From positions 1 through 61,714 of the forward strand of contig CAIOFF010000047.1 of the NCBI GenBank assembly GCA_903857495.1: a DNA stretch of 61,714 bases, given 5' to 3'. The notes under the pieces were generated by a model, which saw nothing but the letters and a program-made list of their open reading frames with translations, searched no databases and was not told the DNA's origin. Shown here piece by piece: positions 7,836 to 16,276 of this stretch (position 1 is the first letter of the stretch; the number at the start of each line of letters is the position of its first letter). The translations under genes were made by a program, and so were the position numbers. The DNA comes from an uncultured Holophagaceae bacterium. GTDB taxonomy: Bacteria; Acidobacteriota; Holophagae; Holophagales; Holophagaceae.

Positions 7836-8447
7836 ATGCGCGCCCTGCTGACCGGCGTCGGCCTGGCTCTTCTCGCCCTGGGCTGCCAGCGCGAACAGGT
7901 GGCCCACTACCGGGTCCCCAGGGAGGCTCCGAACGCCCCCAGCAATCCCCGCCCCGCCGCGCCTCCCCAGCCCATGGGTGAGCGCACGGGCGGCCCCTCT
8001 GATGTGCCGGCGCCGCCTGCCCCCTCGGGGAAGGCCGCGCTGAAGTGGTCCCTGCCCAAGGGCTGGACCTCGGAGCCCGGCGACGGCATGCGCTTCGCCA
8101 CCTTCAAGGCGCCCGTGGACGGCAAGCTGGAGGCCACGGTGGTGGTGCTGCCAGGGCCCGCGGGCGGCGAGCTGGCGAACGTCAACCGCTGGCGCGGCCA
8201 GATCACCCTGCCGCCCCTGGACGAGGCGGGCCTGGCCAAGGCCCGCACGGCCCTGAAGACCAAGGCCGGCCCGCTGAACGTCTACGACTTCAGCAGCGAG
8301 GGCAAGACCAAGAGCCGGATGGTGGCGGGCTACATCTCCACGCCGGACGGCAACACCTGGTTCCTGAAGATGACCGGCGACGCGGGTCCCGTGGCCAAGG
8401 CGAAGCCTGATTTCATGCACATCCTGGAGAGCCTCCACCTTGATTAA
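7836..8447 (+). CDS. predicted lipoprotein of unknown function
   Basis: From ATG 7836 the protein starts MRALLTGVGLALLALGC, a compact lipoprotein signal with lipobox LALGC, then a Pro-rich linker of about 60 residues and a globular domain of about 130 residues. A TTG at 7788, preceded by GAGGAAG, would extend it by 16 residues and is a serious alternative start. The gene overlaps the ResB gene by 8 bp, so it is probably co-translated with cytochrome c assembly genes. The globular domain (KWSLPKGW, VVVLPGPAGGELANVNRWRGQ) is seen beside other genes in this type of genome, but I cannot name a function. A role near haem delivery is only inferred from position. Confidence 0.75.
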   Translation: MRALLTGVGLALLALGCQREQVAHYRVPREAPNAPSNPRPAAPPQPMGERTGGPSDVPAPPAPSGKAALKWSLPKGWTSEPGDGMRFATFKAPVDGKLEATVVVLPGPAGGELANVNRWRGQITLPPLDEAGLAKARTALKTKAGPLNVYDFSSEGKTKSRMVAGYISTPDGNTWFLKMTGDAGPVAKAKPDFMHILESLHLD

Positions 8448-9597
8448 GCCACTCGCCCTCCAAACCTGGAAGTTCCTGAAGTCCATCCAGCTCACCATCG
8501 TCCTGCTGGCCCTGCTCATGGCCCTTGTGGTGCTCTGCACCCTGGCCCAGGTGGAGATGGGCACCGCCGGCGCCGTCAACGCCTACATGCGCAGCTTCAT
8601 CGTCTGGCGGCAGTTCGCGGCCCTGCCCTTCCCCATCCCGGTGTTCCCGGGCGCGGCCCTGGTGGGCCTGCTGCTCACCATCAACCTGACAGGCAAGACC
8701 CTCGAGCTGAAGCGCACCTGGGCCAAGTCCGGCCTGTGGCTGATCCATGCGGGTCTCGTGGTGCTGTTCGCGGGTGAGTTCGTGGCCGGCATGCTGCAGG
8801 TGGACACCAACATGTCCATTGAGGTCGGCCAGACCGTCAACTACGTCCAGAGCTACAAGAACATGGAGCTGGCGGTCATCGATGTCACCGATCCCACCTG
8901 GGACGAGGTCTACTCCATCCCCGACACCGAGCTCTCCCGGGGCGGGGCCATCCCCATCCCCGGCACCCCGCTCACCATGAATGTGAAGAAGTACTTTGCC
9001 AACGCCGAGCTCTCCAACCTCCCGGCCGGCCAGACCTCCATGGCCACGGCAGGCGTGGGCCCCAGTGTCCTCGTGGTCGAGCAGCCCACGGTCACCGCCG
9101 ATGGCGAGATGAACCAGGCCTCGGCCTTCGTGGAGCCCACTGCGGCCGGCCGCAGCTACGGGGTCTGGCTCGCCTCGGCGGCCATCGGCGCCCCCCAGTC
9201 CTTCACCCACGAGGGGCACACCTACCTCCTGACCATGCGCCTGCGCCGGCTCTACCTGCCCTACGCTTTCACCCTCAAGCAGTTCCGGCACGACGTCTAT
9301 CCCGGCACCGACATCCCCAAGAACTTCTCCAGCCTGGTCCAGGTGGTGAACCCCTCGCAGAAGGAATCCCGCGAGGTGCTCATCTACATGAACCAGCCCC
9401 TGCGCTATGAAGGCAAGACCTTCTACCAGGCGAGTTTTGGCAAGAACGACACGCTGTCCGTCCTTTCCGTGGTTGAAAATCCCGGCTGGCTTCTCCCGTA
9501 TGTGTCCTGCGTGCTGGTCTCGATCGGCCTGCTCGTGCACTTCGCCATCGTCCTCCGCCGTTCCCTCAAGCGGCGGCAGGACCAGAAGGAGGCCTGA
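8440..9597 (+). CDS. resB: ResB-like cytochrome c biogenesis protein (Ccs1)
   Basis: The 385-residue membrane protein has the ResB layout: transmembrane segments near residues 16-36, 68-87 and 97-118, a large extracytoplasmic domain (about 120-350), and a last membrane span near 355-375. It begins with the LKSIQLTIVLLALLMALVVLCTLAQ pattern typical of ResB. ResB and CcsA together form the system II synthase that moves haem outward and joins it to CXXCH motifs. The TTG start at 8440 overlaps the upstream stop and follows GGAGAG. The gene ends two bases before the CcsA gene. Confidence 0.88.
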   Translation: MIKPLALQTWKFLKSIQLTIVLLALLMALVVLCTLAQVEMGTAGAVNAYMRSFIVWRQFAALPFPIPVFPGAALVGLLLTINLTGKTLELKRTWAKSGLWLIHAGLVVLFAGEFVAGMLQVDTNMSIEVGQTVNYVQSYKNMELAVIDVTDPTWDEVYSIPDTELSRGGAIPIPGTPLTMNVKKYFANAELSNLPAGQTSMATAGVGPSVLVVEQPTVTADGEMNQASAFVEPTAAGRSYGVWLASAAIGAPQSFTHEGHTYLLTMRLRRLYLPYAFTLKQFRHDVYPGTDIPKNFSSLVQVVNPSQKESREVLIYMNQPLRYEGKTFYQASFGKNDTLSVLSVVENPGWLLPYVSCVLVSIGLLVHFAIVLRRSLKRRQDQKEA

Positions 9598-9599
9598 CC

Positions 9600-11372
9600 A
9601 TGAACTTCCTTACCAAGTACCTCTCCTGGATCGCGGGGGGCCTAGCCCTGGCCCTCGCCCTGACCTTCGCCCTGCCCTCCGGCAAGGTCCGCGGCTTTGA
9701 TGCCTCCGGCTTCGGCACCCTCCCCATCCTCGAGGGTGGCCGGGTCAAGCCCCTGGACTCCGTGGCCCGCAACTCCCTGCTGGTCATCCACAGCCGCCAG
9801 GGCTTCCGCCACGCCGGCCACAACGTGGGTCCGGACGAGTGGCTCCTGGACGTGCTGTTCCGGCCCCAGGTGGCCGACCAGCAGCCCATCTTCGTCATCG
9901 ATGACCTGGACGTGCTGGGCCTCATCGGCGCCAAGCAGACCACGGCCCGCAACTACTTCAGCTTCTCGGAGCTGGGCCCCCACCTGGACGAGATCCAGAA
10001 GCAGGCCGCCACGGCCCAGCCCATCGCGCCCCAGAAGCGCACCCGCTTCCAGAGTTCCGTCATCAACCTCTTCGAGCGGGTCTTCCTCTACTACAAGCTG
10101 CGCAACACCCTCCAGCTGGCCGGCTCGCCGGGCCTGGCCTGGGAGCTGCAGTCCCTGGGCAGCAAGGACGCCAACCTCCGCCACCAGGACCTCGTCCAGC
10201 TGGCGCACTTCCGCATCCTGCCGCCCACTGCTGGGGCGCCCCCCGAGGCCTGGCAGAGCGTGGGCCAGGCGCTCACCACCGCCAACATGGGCGGCCCCCT
10301 GCACCCTGGTCTGACGCCCCTGGCCAAGATGAATGCCGCCTACCTCAGCAACGACCCCGCCGGCTTCAACCAGGCTCTGGCCGACATGAATGGCCTGGTG
10401 AACACCCTCAAGCCCGACGCCCTCGGGCACTCCGGCCGCGAGGTGGTCTTCAACCGCTCCCAGCCCTTCTTCGTGGGCATGATCATCTTCCTGGCCTCTT
10501 TCATGGCCGCCTGCATCTCCTGGGTCTACAAGCCCGAGGTGCTGCGTCCCACGGCCTATGCCCTGCTGTTCTCCGGCGCCATCGTCCACACCCTGGGTCT
10601 CGCCGCCCGCATCATCCTCCAGGGCCGCCCCCCGGTCACCAACCTCTACTCCTCCGCCGTCTTCGTGGGCTGGGGCGTGGTCATCCTCGGCCTCCTCGTG
10701 GAGAAGATGTACCGCAAGGGCTTCGGCACCGCCATGGCCTCCATCTTCGGGTTCGCCTCGCTGATCGTGGCCCAGCACCTGGGTGAAGCCGGCGACACCA
10801 TGGAGATGATGCGCGCCGTGCTGGACTCCAACTTCTGGCTGGCCACCCACGTGGTGACCATCACCATCGGCTACTCCGGCACCTTCCTCGCCGGCGCCAT
10901 CGCCATCGCCTATGGCGTGCGCAAGCACATCGTCGCGGTCCAGGACATCGAGACGGACCGCGTCCTCGCGGACATGGCCTACGGCATCATCTGCTTCGCC
11001 CTGTTCTTCAGCTTTGTGGGCACCGTGCTGGGCGGCATCTGGGCCGACCAGTCATGGGGCCGCTTCTGGGGCTGGGATCCCAAGGAGAACGGCGCGCTGC
11101 TCATCGTGCTGTGGAACGCCATCATCCTGCACGCCCGCTGGGCCGGCTACGTGCGTGAGCGCGGCACCATGGTCATGGCGATCTTCGGCAACGTCATCAC
11201 CGCCCTCTCCTGGTTCGGCGTGAACATGCTCGGCGTGGGCCTCCACTCCTACGGCTTCATGGACCAGGCCTTCTGGGCCCTGACCGGCTTCTGTGCCAGC
11301 CAGCTCCTCCTCATGGCCGTCACCTACGCGCCGCCCCGGTTCTGGCTGCCCAGGAACGATTCGCACGCGTAA
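9600..11372 (+). CDS. ccsA: CcsA/CcsB-type cytochrome c assembly protein
   Basis: The 590-residue protein has one N-terminal span, an extracytoplasmic domain of about 250 residues, then about eight membrane spans (from about residue 285). Its tryptophan-rich haem-handling motif is WGRFWGWDPKE, with conserved His residues nearby (IVHTLG, THVVTI, LHSYGF). This is the CcsA half of system II, which handles haem for attachment by the ResB partner. The long soluble insert before the membrane core is common in Bacteroidetes and Acidobacteria-type members. It forms an operon with resB and the lipoprotein gene. Confidence 0.88.
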   Translation: MNFLTKYLSWIAGGLALALALTFALPSGKVRGFDASGFGTLPILEGGRVKPLDSVARNSLLVIHSRQGFRHAGHNVGPDEWLLDVLFRPQVADQQPIFVIDDLDVLGLIGAKQTTARNYFSFSELGPHLDEIQKQAATAQPIAPQKRTRFQSSVINLFERVFLYYKLRNTLQLAGSPGLAWELQSLGSKDANLRHQDLVQLAHFRILPPTAGAPPEAWQSVGQALTTANMGGPLHPGLTPLAKMNAAYLSNDPAGFNQALADMNGLVNTLKPDALGHSGREVVFNRSQPFFVGMIIFLASFMAACISWVYKPEVLRPTAYALLFSGAIVHTLGLAARIILQGRPPVTNLYSSAVFVGWGVVILGLLVEKMYRKGFGTAMASIFGFASLIVAQHLGEAGDTMEMMRAVLDSNFWLATHVVTITIGYSGTFLAGAIAIAYGVRKHIVAVQDIETDRVLADMAYGIICFALFFSFVGTVLGGIWADQSWGRFWGWDPKENGALLIVLWNAIILHARWAGYVRERGTMVMAIFGNVITALSWFGVNMLGVGLHSYGFMDQAFWALTGFCASQLLLMAVTYAPPRFWLPRNDSHA

Positions 11373-11390
11373 GCATTCCTTCTCTTCTGC

Positions 11391-11429
11391 TGAACAAGAG
11401 GCACCCGGTTTCCGGGTGCCTCTTGTTCA
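11391..11429. terminator. bidirectional terminator hairpin
   Basis: An 18-bp perfect stem: 11391-11408 pairs with 11412-11429 around a TTT loop. It sits between the convergent ccsA gene and the DUF1579-like gene. The stem is long and partly GC-rich; there is no long U-run, so termination is inferred from strength and position. Confidence 0.75.
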
Positions 11430-11440
11430 GGTGGGAACGA

Positions 11441-11923
11441 CTACTTGGTTTTCCGGGTCTGTGCCTCGAGGTAGATCGAGAAGGCCTCGGGCTTGGCGGG
11501 CGGAGCGATCTCGAACCTGACCGTGATCAGGCCCTCGGCCTTCTTCAGATAGCTCAGGCGGAAGCGCGGGCCGGTAGCCTGCTCGCTGGTGAACGCGACG
11601 CCCCCGGGCACCTCGGCCACCCCGTAGCGGATCACGTGGCCCTCGTTGTCCAGGTAGTGCGCCTTCAGCACGCCACCCTCGCTGAAGATGGTCATGAGAT
11701 CTTCGTGGCGCGAGGCGGGCCGGTCCCTGGTGGCGGCGATTTCCGCCTGGCTTCGGCGCACCAGTGCCTTGCCATCCAGCTCGAAGCGGAACGACGCCGC
11801 CCCCGAGCTCTGCCCCGGCAGCCCCCCGCCCTCCCCGGCCCACTCCCCCACCAGGAACCGCACCGGCCCGAACGCGTCCGCAACTGGCGGCGCCTGCGCC
11901 ACGAGGGAAGGCACCACCAGCAT
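11441..11923 (-). CDS. DUF1579-like secreted protein (5' end uncertain)
   Basis: The mature part begins near PVRFLVGEWAGEG, followed by LDGKALVRRSQAE and HEDLMTIFSEGG; this fits small beta-barrel proteins of the DUF1579-like or haem-binding-barrel-like group. The safe start is ATG 11923 (MLVVPSLVAQA), which gives only a short signal peptide. Just upstream, GAGGAGG followed by ATG at 11948 is out of frame by one base. If one base near 11945 were removed, that ATG would read MRRAATLAMLVVPSLVAQA, an ideal signal peptide. So a recent one-base insertion or a sequencing error is likely. Ligand and role are unknown. Confidence 0.6.
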   Translation of the reverse strand: MLVVPSLVAQAPPVADAFGPVRFLVGEWAGEGGGLPGQSSGAASFRFELDGKALVRRSQAEIAATRDRPASRHEDLMTIFSEGGVLKAHYLDNEGHVIRYGVAEVPGGVAFTSEQATGPRFRLSYLKKAEGLITVRFEIAPPAKPEAFSIYLEAQTRKTK

Positions 11924-12064
11924 TGCCAGCGTTGCGGCTCTCCTGCATCCTCCTCGATCCTTAGAGGAGGAACCTGTCGTGGCCCTCCCCTGGCCGCCCG
12001 ACCTGCGCTGAGCCCCCAAGCGGAACGCAAAGAATGAGATCACAAGGTCCCCCTCGAACACCAA

Positions 12065-12102
12065 GATCCCATGCCGAGCGAAGCGTCGCCAGGCATGGGA
12101 TC
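12065..12102. terminator. hairpin downstream of the cytochrome gene (REP-like)
   Basis: GATCCCATGCC (12065-12075) pairs perfectly with GGCATGGGATC (12092-12102). The loop contains a nested GCGA/TCGC stem, making a long hairpin. It lies 81 bp past the cytochrome stop codon and before the DUF1579-like gene on the same strand, so it may end cytochrome transcription. The nested structure also resembles REP-type repeats. Confidence 0.45.
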
Positions 12103-12182
12103 ACATCAGGGGATGAACGCGGAGGACTCCCGGGGAACAGGGGAATTCGGAGCGCTGTGAACCAGGTGGGAGCCTCTCCGAG

Positions 12183-14585
12183 TCACTCCTTCTTGAGCAG
12201 CCGCAGGGTCACCGTGTTGGAGTTGACGGCCCCCAGCTGATTTCTGACTGCCACATAGATCGAGGCATTGTTGTCAGAGCGAGCCACCACAAAGGAGTAG
12301 GTCGAGGCGGTCGCACCCGCCAAGGCCACCCCGTTCTTGAACCACTGGTAGCTCAGGGGAGCAGTGCCGGTCGCGACCACGGAGAATGTGGCGGTACTCC
12401 GGAGCTGCACCGAAAGGCTGGTGGGCTGGGTGGTGATCTGCGGGGGTGACAGGACGGTCATGGCTGCCGAACTGCTGGTGGCCGTCCCGACCGCATTGAC
12501 CAGAACGACATCAAAACCGGAGCCATTGTCGGCAAAGCTCGTCGCAGGAGTGGTGTAGCTGGCCGCGGTCGCGCCGGCGATGGCCACGCCGTTCTTGCGC
12601 CACTGGTAGGTAATCGGCGCCGTCCCAGTGGCCGTGACGGAGAAGGTGGCGGACTGGCCCGCGGCCACGGTCTGGCTGGCGGGCTGGGTCGTAATGCGGG
12701 GTGCCGAGCGGACAGTCAGAGTGGCGGGGCTGCTGGTCACGGACCCGGCGCTGTTGCTGACAACCACGGTGAAGAGGCTCCCTGAGTCGCTGGCCACCGT
12801 TGCGGCGGTGGTGTAGCTGGCGCCCGTCGCTCCGGGGATGGCCGACCCATTCTTCCGCCACTGGTAGGCCAGTGGGGCTGTGCCCGAGGCCGTGACGGAG
12901 AAGGTGGCGGACTGGCCTGCGGTCACGGTCTGGCTCGCCGGCTGGGTGGTCAGGGCTGGGAAGACCACGCTGGGCTGCACGGTGAGGGTGGCGGGCGCGC
13001 TGGTGACCGTCCCCACTGAGTTGACCAGGATGACCACAAACACCGAACCGCTGTCGCCGAGGGTCGTAACCGGCGTGGTGTAGCTGGCCGCGATCGCGCC
13101 GGTGATGGCCACGCCGTTCCTGCGCCACTGGTAGGCGATGGGCGCCGTCCCGGTGGCCACGACACTGAAGGTGGCTGTCTGGCCCGCGGTCACGGTCCGG
13201 CTCTGGGGCTGCGTGGTGATGGCGGGCGCACCCGTGCCGGGGAGAGCAGTTTCCACCACGGGCACGTTCTTCACAGGCCCTGAACCCACGGTGGCCGTGC
13301 GGGTGTTCCACTGGAACTGGTGAGGGAAGTTGGCCTGGGTCGGGTTTTGGAACCCCGTGTGGCAGACGCTGCAGGCGGACTGGACCTGGGGGGTGGAGCC
13401 CCCGTGCTCGCTGTTCCAGTCGGAGTAGCCGTCGCCATGGTTGGAGCTGTGGCAGGCTCCGCAGCTGCCGATGGTCTTCACCGCCGCCTTCGCCCCCTGG
13501 TACTTGATCGTGGTGTAGCTGTCGCCGGCTTCCCGGGAAGGCAACATGGCGTGGGGCGAGTTGTGGCAGGCCACGCAGGCCATCTGACCGTGCCCGTTAG
13601 CGTCCCGGAACCGGGTCGTCCCCGTGTCCACACCGGGAACGTTCGTGTGGCACTGGGTGCAGGCGGGCTCATCCGCCCAGGGCACCCGCCCCTTCACGAT
13701 GATGGTGGCGGCCACATTGGCCATGGAGCCGTGGCAGTTGGTGCAGGCACCCACGGAGTCGGTATGGGCCAGGGAGCGGTTGCACTTGGTGGTGGCCCCA
13801 GGATGGCAGTCGTAGCAGGAGGCACCGCGATTGGCATGGGAGGCATGAATCGCCTGAGACATGTAGCTGCCCGAAGAGCCGGGTCCGGTCTGCCCGAGCG
13901 CCGGGCTGCCGTGGCAGCTGGCGCAGAGCACGGGGGATCTGCTGCTGAGGTTGGTGCTGAACTTGGCATCGTGCTTCTGCATGATGTCCCTGAAGGGATT
14001 GGTGGTGCCATGGCACTTCGCGCAATTGATCTCATCGGAGGTGGGCACGATGATGTTGGTGGAGGCCACCGTGGCGCCGCTGCCATCCTTCACAGTGATG
14101 ATCCCGGTCTGGTAGGGGTTCCAGACTCCGGCATCGTTGATGGGCGTCACGGGAATGCCATCCACCGCGAAGCGTGAGCCCTGCACGACCATGGACCCGG
14201 ACAGCCCGTTCGAGATCATGGGATCGACCAGGTTGAGACCATGGTCAATGGCAGGACTGGCCCCGAACAGCTTGTAGGCGTTGGCCCAGAACTGACCAAA
14301 GCTGGCTTTGTTGGCGGAAGTGGTGTTGCCCAGGATGCTGTAGGCCACCGACAGTCCGCTGGTCACGATGACCGGCGGATTGCCGCGCTGAACCACCTGG
14401 GCCTTGACGTTGTTGTAGGGCGGCAGGATGACCGCCTGATCGTAGGTGGGATTCAGGCAGTGCATCCCCAGGTCATTCCAGGCGAACACCACATACTTGC
14501 TCGAGCCGGTGTTGTTCGGCAGGGTCGACTGCGCCATCAAGAACGCCGACCAGAGACAGGACAGAGCGATCACAAGCCTTTTCAT
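12183..14585 (-). CDS. secreted eight-haem cytochrome c with four Ig-like domains
   Basis: An 800-residue protein. Residues 1-19 form a signal peptide (cut after LMAQ or nearby). Residues 30-185 are a haem-free domain with the AWNDLGMHC motif. Eight CXXCH haem sites start at residues 188, 221, 257, 281, 309, 337, 375 and 405. From about 453 to 795 there are four Ig-like domains with the ITTQPxSxTVxAGQxATFSV...YQWRxNG pattern. The protein should be exported, loaded with haem by the CcsA/ResB system, and act outside the inner membrane in electron transfer. Fusion of a multihaem core to an Ig stalk suggests surface display or binding to a partner. AAGGAG precedes the ATG. Terminal electron partners cannot be told from sequence. 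Confidence 0.88.
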   Translation of the reverse strand: MKRLVIALSCLWSAFLMAQSTLPNNTGSSKYVVFAWNDLGMHCLNPTYDQAVILPPYNNVKAQVVQRGNPPVIVTSGLSVAYSILGNTTSANKASFGQFWANAYKLFGASPAIDHGLNLVDPMISNGLSGSMVVQGSRFAVDGIPVTPINDAGVWNPYQTGIITVKDGSGATVASTNIIVPTSDEINCAKCHGTTNPFRDIMQKHDAKFSTNLSSRSPVLCASCHGSPALGQTGPGSSGSYMSQAIHASHANRGASCYDCHPGATTKCNRSLAHTDSVGACTNCHGSMANVAATIIVKGRVPWADEPACTQCHTNVPGVDTGTTRFRDANGHGQMACVACHNSPHAMLPSREAGDSYTTIKYQGAKAAVKTIGSCGACHSSNHGDGYSDWNSEHGGSTPQVQSACSVCHTGFQNPTQANFPHQFQWNTRTATVGSGPVKNVPVVETALPGTGAPAITTQPQSRTVTAGQTATFSVVATGTAPIAYQWRRNGVAITGAIAASYTTPVTTLGDSGSVFVVILVNSVGTVTSAPATLTVQPSVVFPALTTQPASQTVTAGQSATFSVTASGTAPLAYQWRKNGSAIPGATGASYTTAATVASDSGSLFTVVVSNSAGSVTSSPATLTVRSAPRITTQPASQTVAAGQSATFSVTATGTAPITYQWRKNGVAIAGATAASYTTPATSFADNGSGFDVVLVNAVGTATSSSAAMTVLSPPQITTQPTSLSVQLRSTATFSVVATGTAPLSYQWFKNGVALAGATASTYSFVVARSDNNASIYVAVRNQLGAVNSNTVTLRLLKKE

Positions 14586-14863
14586 CGGCTTCTCCTTGGG
14601 ACAGGGGTTTCAACAGACCACGATGGGATCTATTGAATATCGACCGCTGCCCGGTAGGACACAATCGTGACAATGGGTTGTTATTCATAGATTAATTGGA
14701 TTAATATCTTTCAGACTAAAAGGTCTAGAACCAAGATAAAACCGGCCTTGGGCGACCGACGAGTACTCGTAAAGGACCCTGCTCAGAGGGGATTCCTGTT
14801 GAAGGGTAGGAATGCTGCCCTGTTCCCCTGGCGCATGGGATCAGCGGCAAGCGGGAGATTTCT

Positions 14864-16276
14864 TCAGGACAGCCTCGTCGTCCCCAGCAGGCCCTGGGGA
14901 TCCAGGTGGGCCTTGAGGGCGCCGCTGACGGCCTTGATCGGGCCGGGGGTGTAGGCCTCGTAGAACCGCTGGTTGTGGGGGCCCACACCGTGCTCGGCGC
15001 TGTAGCTGCCGTCGAAGCCACGCACCGCCAGGTCGTAGATGCGGGACTGCAGGGCCGGCACCAGCTCGGCGGCGGGGATCAGCGCGCCGACCTCGGTCCA
15101 CACCAGGTTCAGGTGGGTGCCGCCATCGCCCCAGTGGCCGAAGTCGCAGCAGCGCACGAAGGGGAACTCCGCGGCCAGCAGGGCCCGGGCGGCGGCGGTG
15201 AAGGCCGCCATGCGGCTGCGGGGCACGCTGATGTCGAAGGCCAGCACCTTTCCTTCGGCCCGCAGGCCCTCACTAATGTGGTGGCGGATGGCCCAGAAGT
15301 CCTCGGGCTTGCCCATGAAGACATCGGTGATGGCCTCGCCGGGCTCTGTCTCGAGGAAGGCCCCCAGCCGCTCCTCCAGCAGCGCCGGCAGGTCCAGGGC
15401 CGCGGCAGGCAGGGTCGAGGCCAGTTCTACGAGGACCGAATAGGCGGGCGGCGGCGCGGCGCCGAAGGGGTTCCGCAGCTGGTCGTGGTGCTTGAACACC
15501 GGTCCCATGGCCTCGGCGCTGATGGCCTCGAAGGCCGTGAACACATCCGCCAGATCCCGCTCCAGGGCGCGCAGCAGGGCCAGGGCGGCCTCCCCGGAGG
15601 CGCAGCCCACCAGGGCCGCAGCGCGCTGGCTGGGCACCGGCACCACCTGGACCACGGCCCCGGTGATGACGCCCAGCACGCCGCTGGTGCCCACGAACAG
15701 CTGCTTCGCATCCAGGCCGGTGTTGTTCTTGCGGAGCTGGTTCATGGCCTCCAGCACCGTGCCGTCGGCCAGGGCCACCTCGATGCCCAGGAGGTTGTGC
15801 CGCACGTCTCCGTACTTGAGCAGCCGCGTGCCGCCGGTGTTGGTGGCGATCATTCCGCCGAGGCTGGGATCCGCGCCCAGGTCGATGGGGAACATCAGCC
15901 CGTGCTCGGCCAGGGCCGCGTTCAGGGCGCTGAGCAGCACGCCGCTGTCCACCCGGGCGGTGCGGTTGACGGGATCGATCTCCAGGCGCCGGTTGAGGCG
16001 CTCCAGGCTCAGCACCGCCATCCGGCCGCTGGCATCGGGGGTGGAGGCCCCCACTAGGCCCGTGTTCGCCCCCTGGGGCACCACGGCCACGCCCGCGGCC
16101 CTGCAGGCGGCCAGGGTCGCCGCCACCTGCTCGGGCGTGGACGGACGCACCGCCAGCAGGGCCACGCCCTTGCCGTAGCGCCAGCCCTCCTGGTAGCGGA
16201 CAAGATCGTCCGGCTCCGTGAGCACGGCGTCATCGCCGAGCAGGCGGCGCAGTTCGGCGGCGAGGGGGCTCGTCAT
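14864..16276 (-). CDS. FAD-linked oxidase (GlcD / D-lactate dehydrogenase type)
   Basis: The 470-residue protein has the FAD-binding PCMH-type N-terminal domain (VRPSTPEQVAATLAACRAAGVAVVPQGANTGLVG, then GLMFPIDLGADPSLGGMIATNTGG) and the FAD-oxidase C-terminal domain with the metal and substrate residues in GHWGDGGTHLN and the terminal SAEHGVGPHN. Family members oxidise 2-hydroxy acids such as D-lactate, glycolate or D-2-hydroxyglutarate. The substrate is not decided by sequence alone. Its ATG overlaps the end of murD by 4 bp, so it is the last gene of the cell-wall operon; a link to cell-wall D-amino acid or D-lactate metabolism is possible but unproven. Confidence 0.85.
   Translation of the reverse strand: MTSPLAAELRRLLGDDAVLTEPDDLVRYQEGWRYGKGVALLAVRPSTPEQVAATLAACRAAGVAVVPQGANTGLVGASTPDASGRMAVLSLERLNRRLEIDPVNRTARVDSGVLLSALNAALAEHGLMFPIDLGADPSLGGMIATNTGGTRLLKYGDVRHNLLGIEVALADGTVLEAMNQLRKNNTGLDAKQLFVGTSGVLGVITGAVVQVVPVPSQRAAALVGCASGEAALALLRALERDLADVFTAFEAISAEAMGPVFKHHDQLRNPFGAAPPPAYSVLVELASTLPAAALDLPALLEERLGAFLETEPGEAITDVFMGKPEDFWAIRHHISEGLRAEGKVLAFDISVPRSRMAAFTAAARALLAAEFPFVRCCDFGHWGDGGTHLNLVWTEVGALIPAAELVPALQSRIYDLAVRGFDGSYSAEHGVGPHNQRFYEAYTPGPIKAVSGALKAHLDPQGLLGTTRLS

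Noticed and set aside
14586-14863. A cyclic-di-GMP (GEMM) riboswitch before the multihaem cytochrome
   Set aside because: I looked for the GEMM core elements and found none in this leader, nor before the giant protein at 49130-49263.
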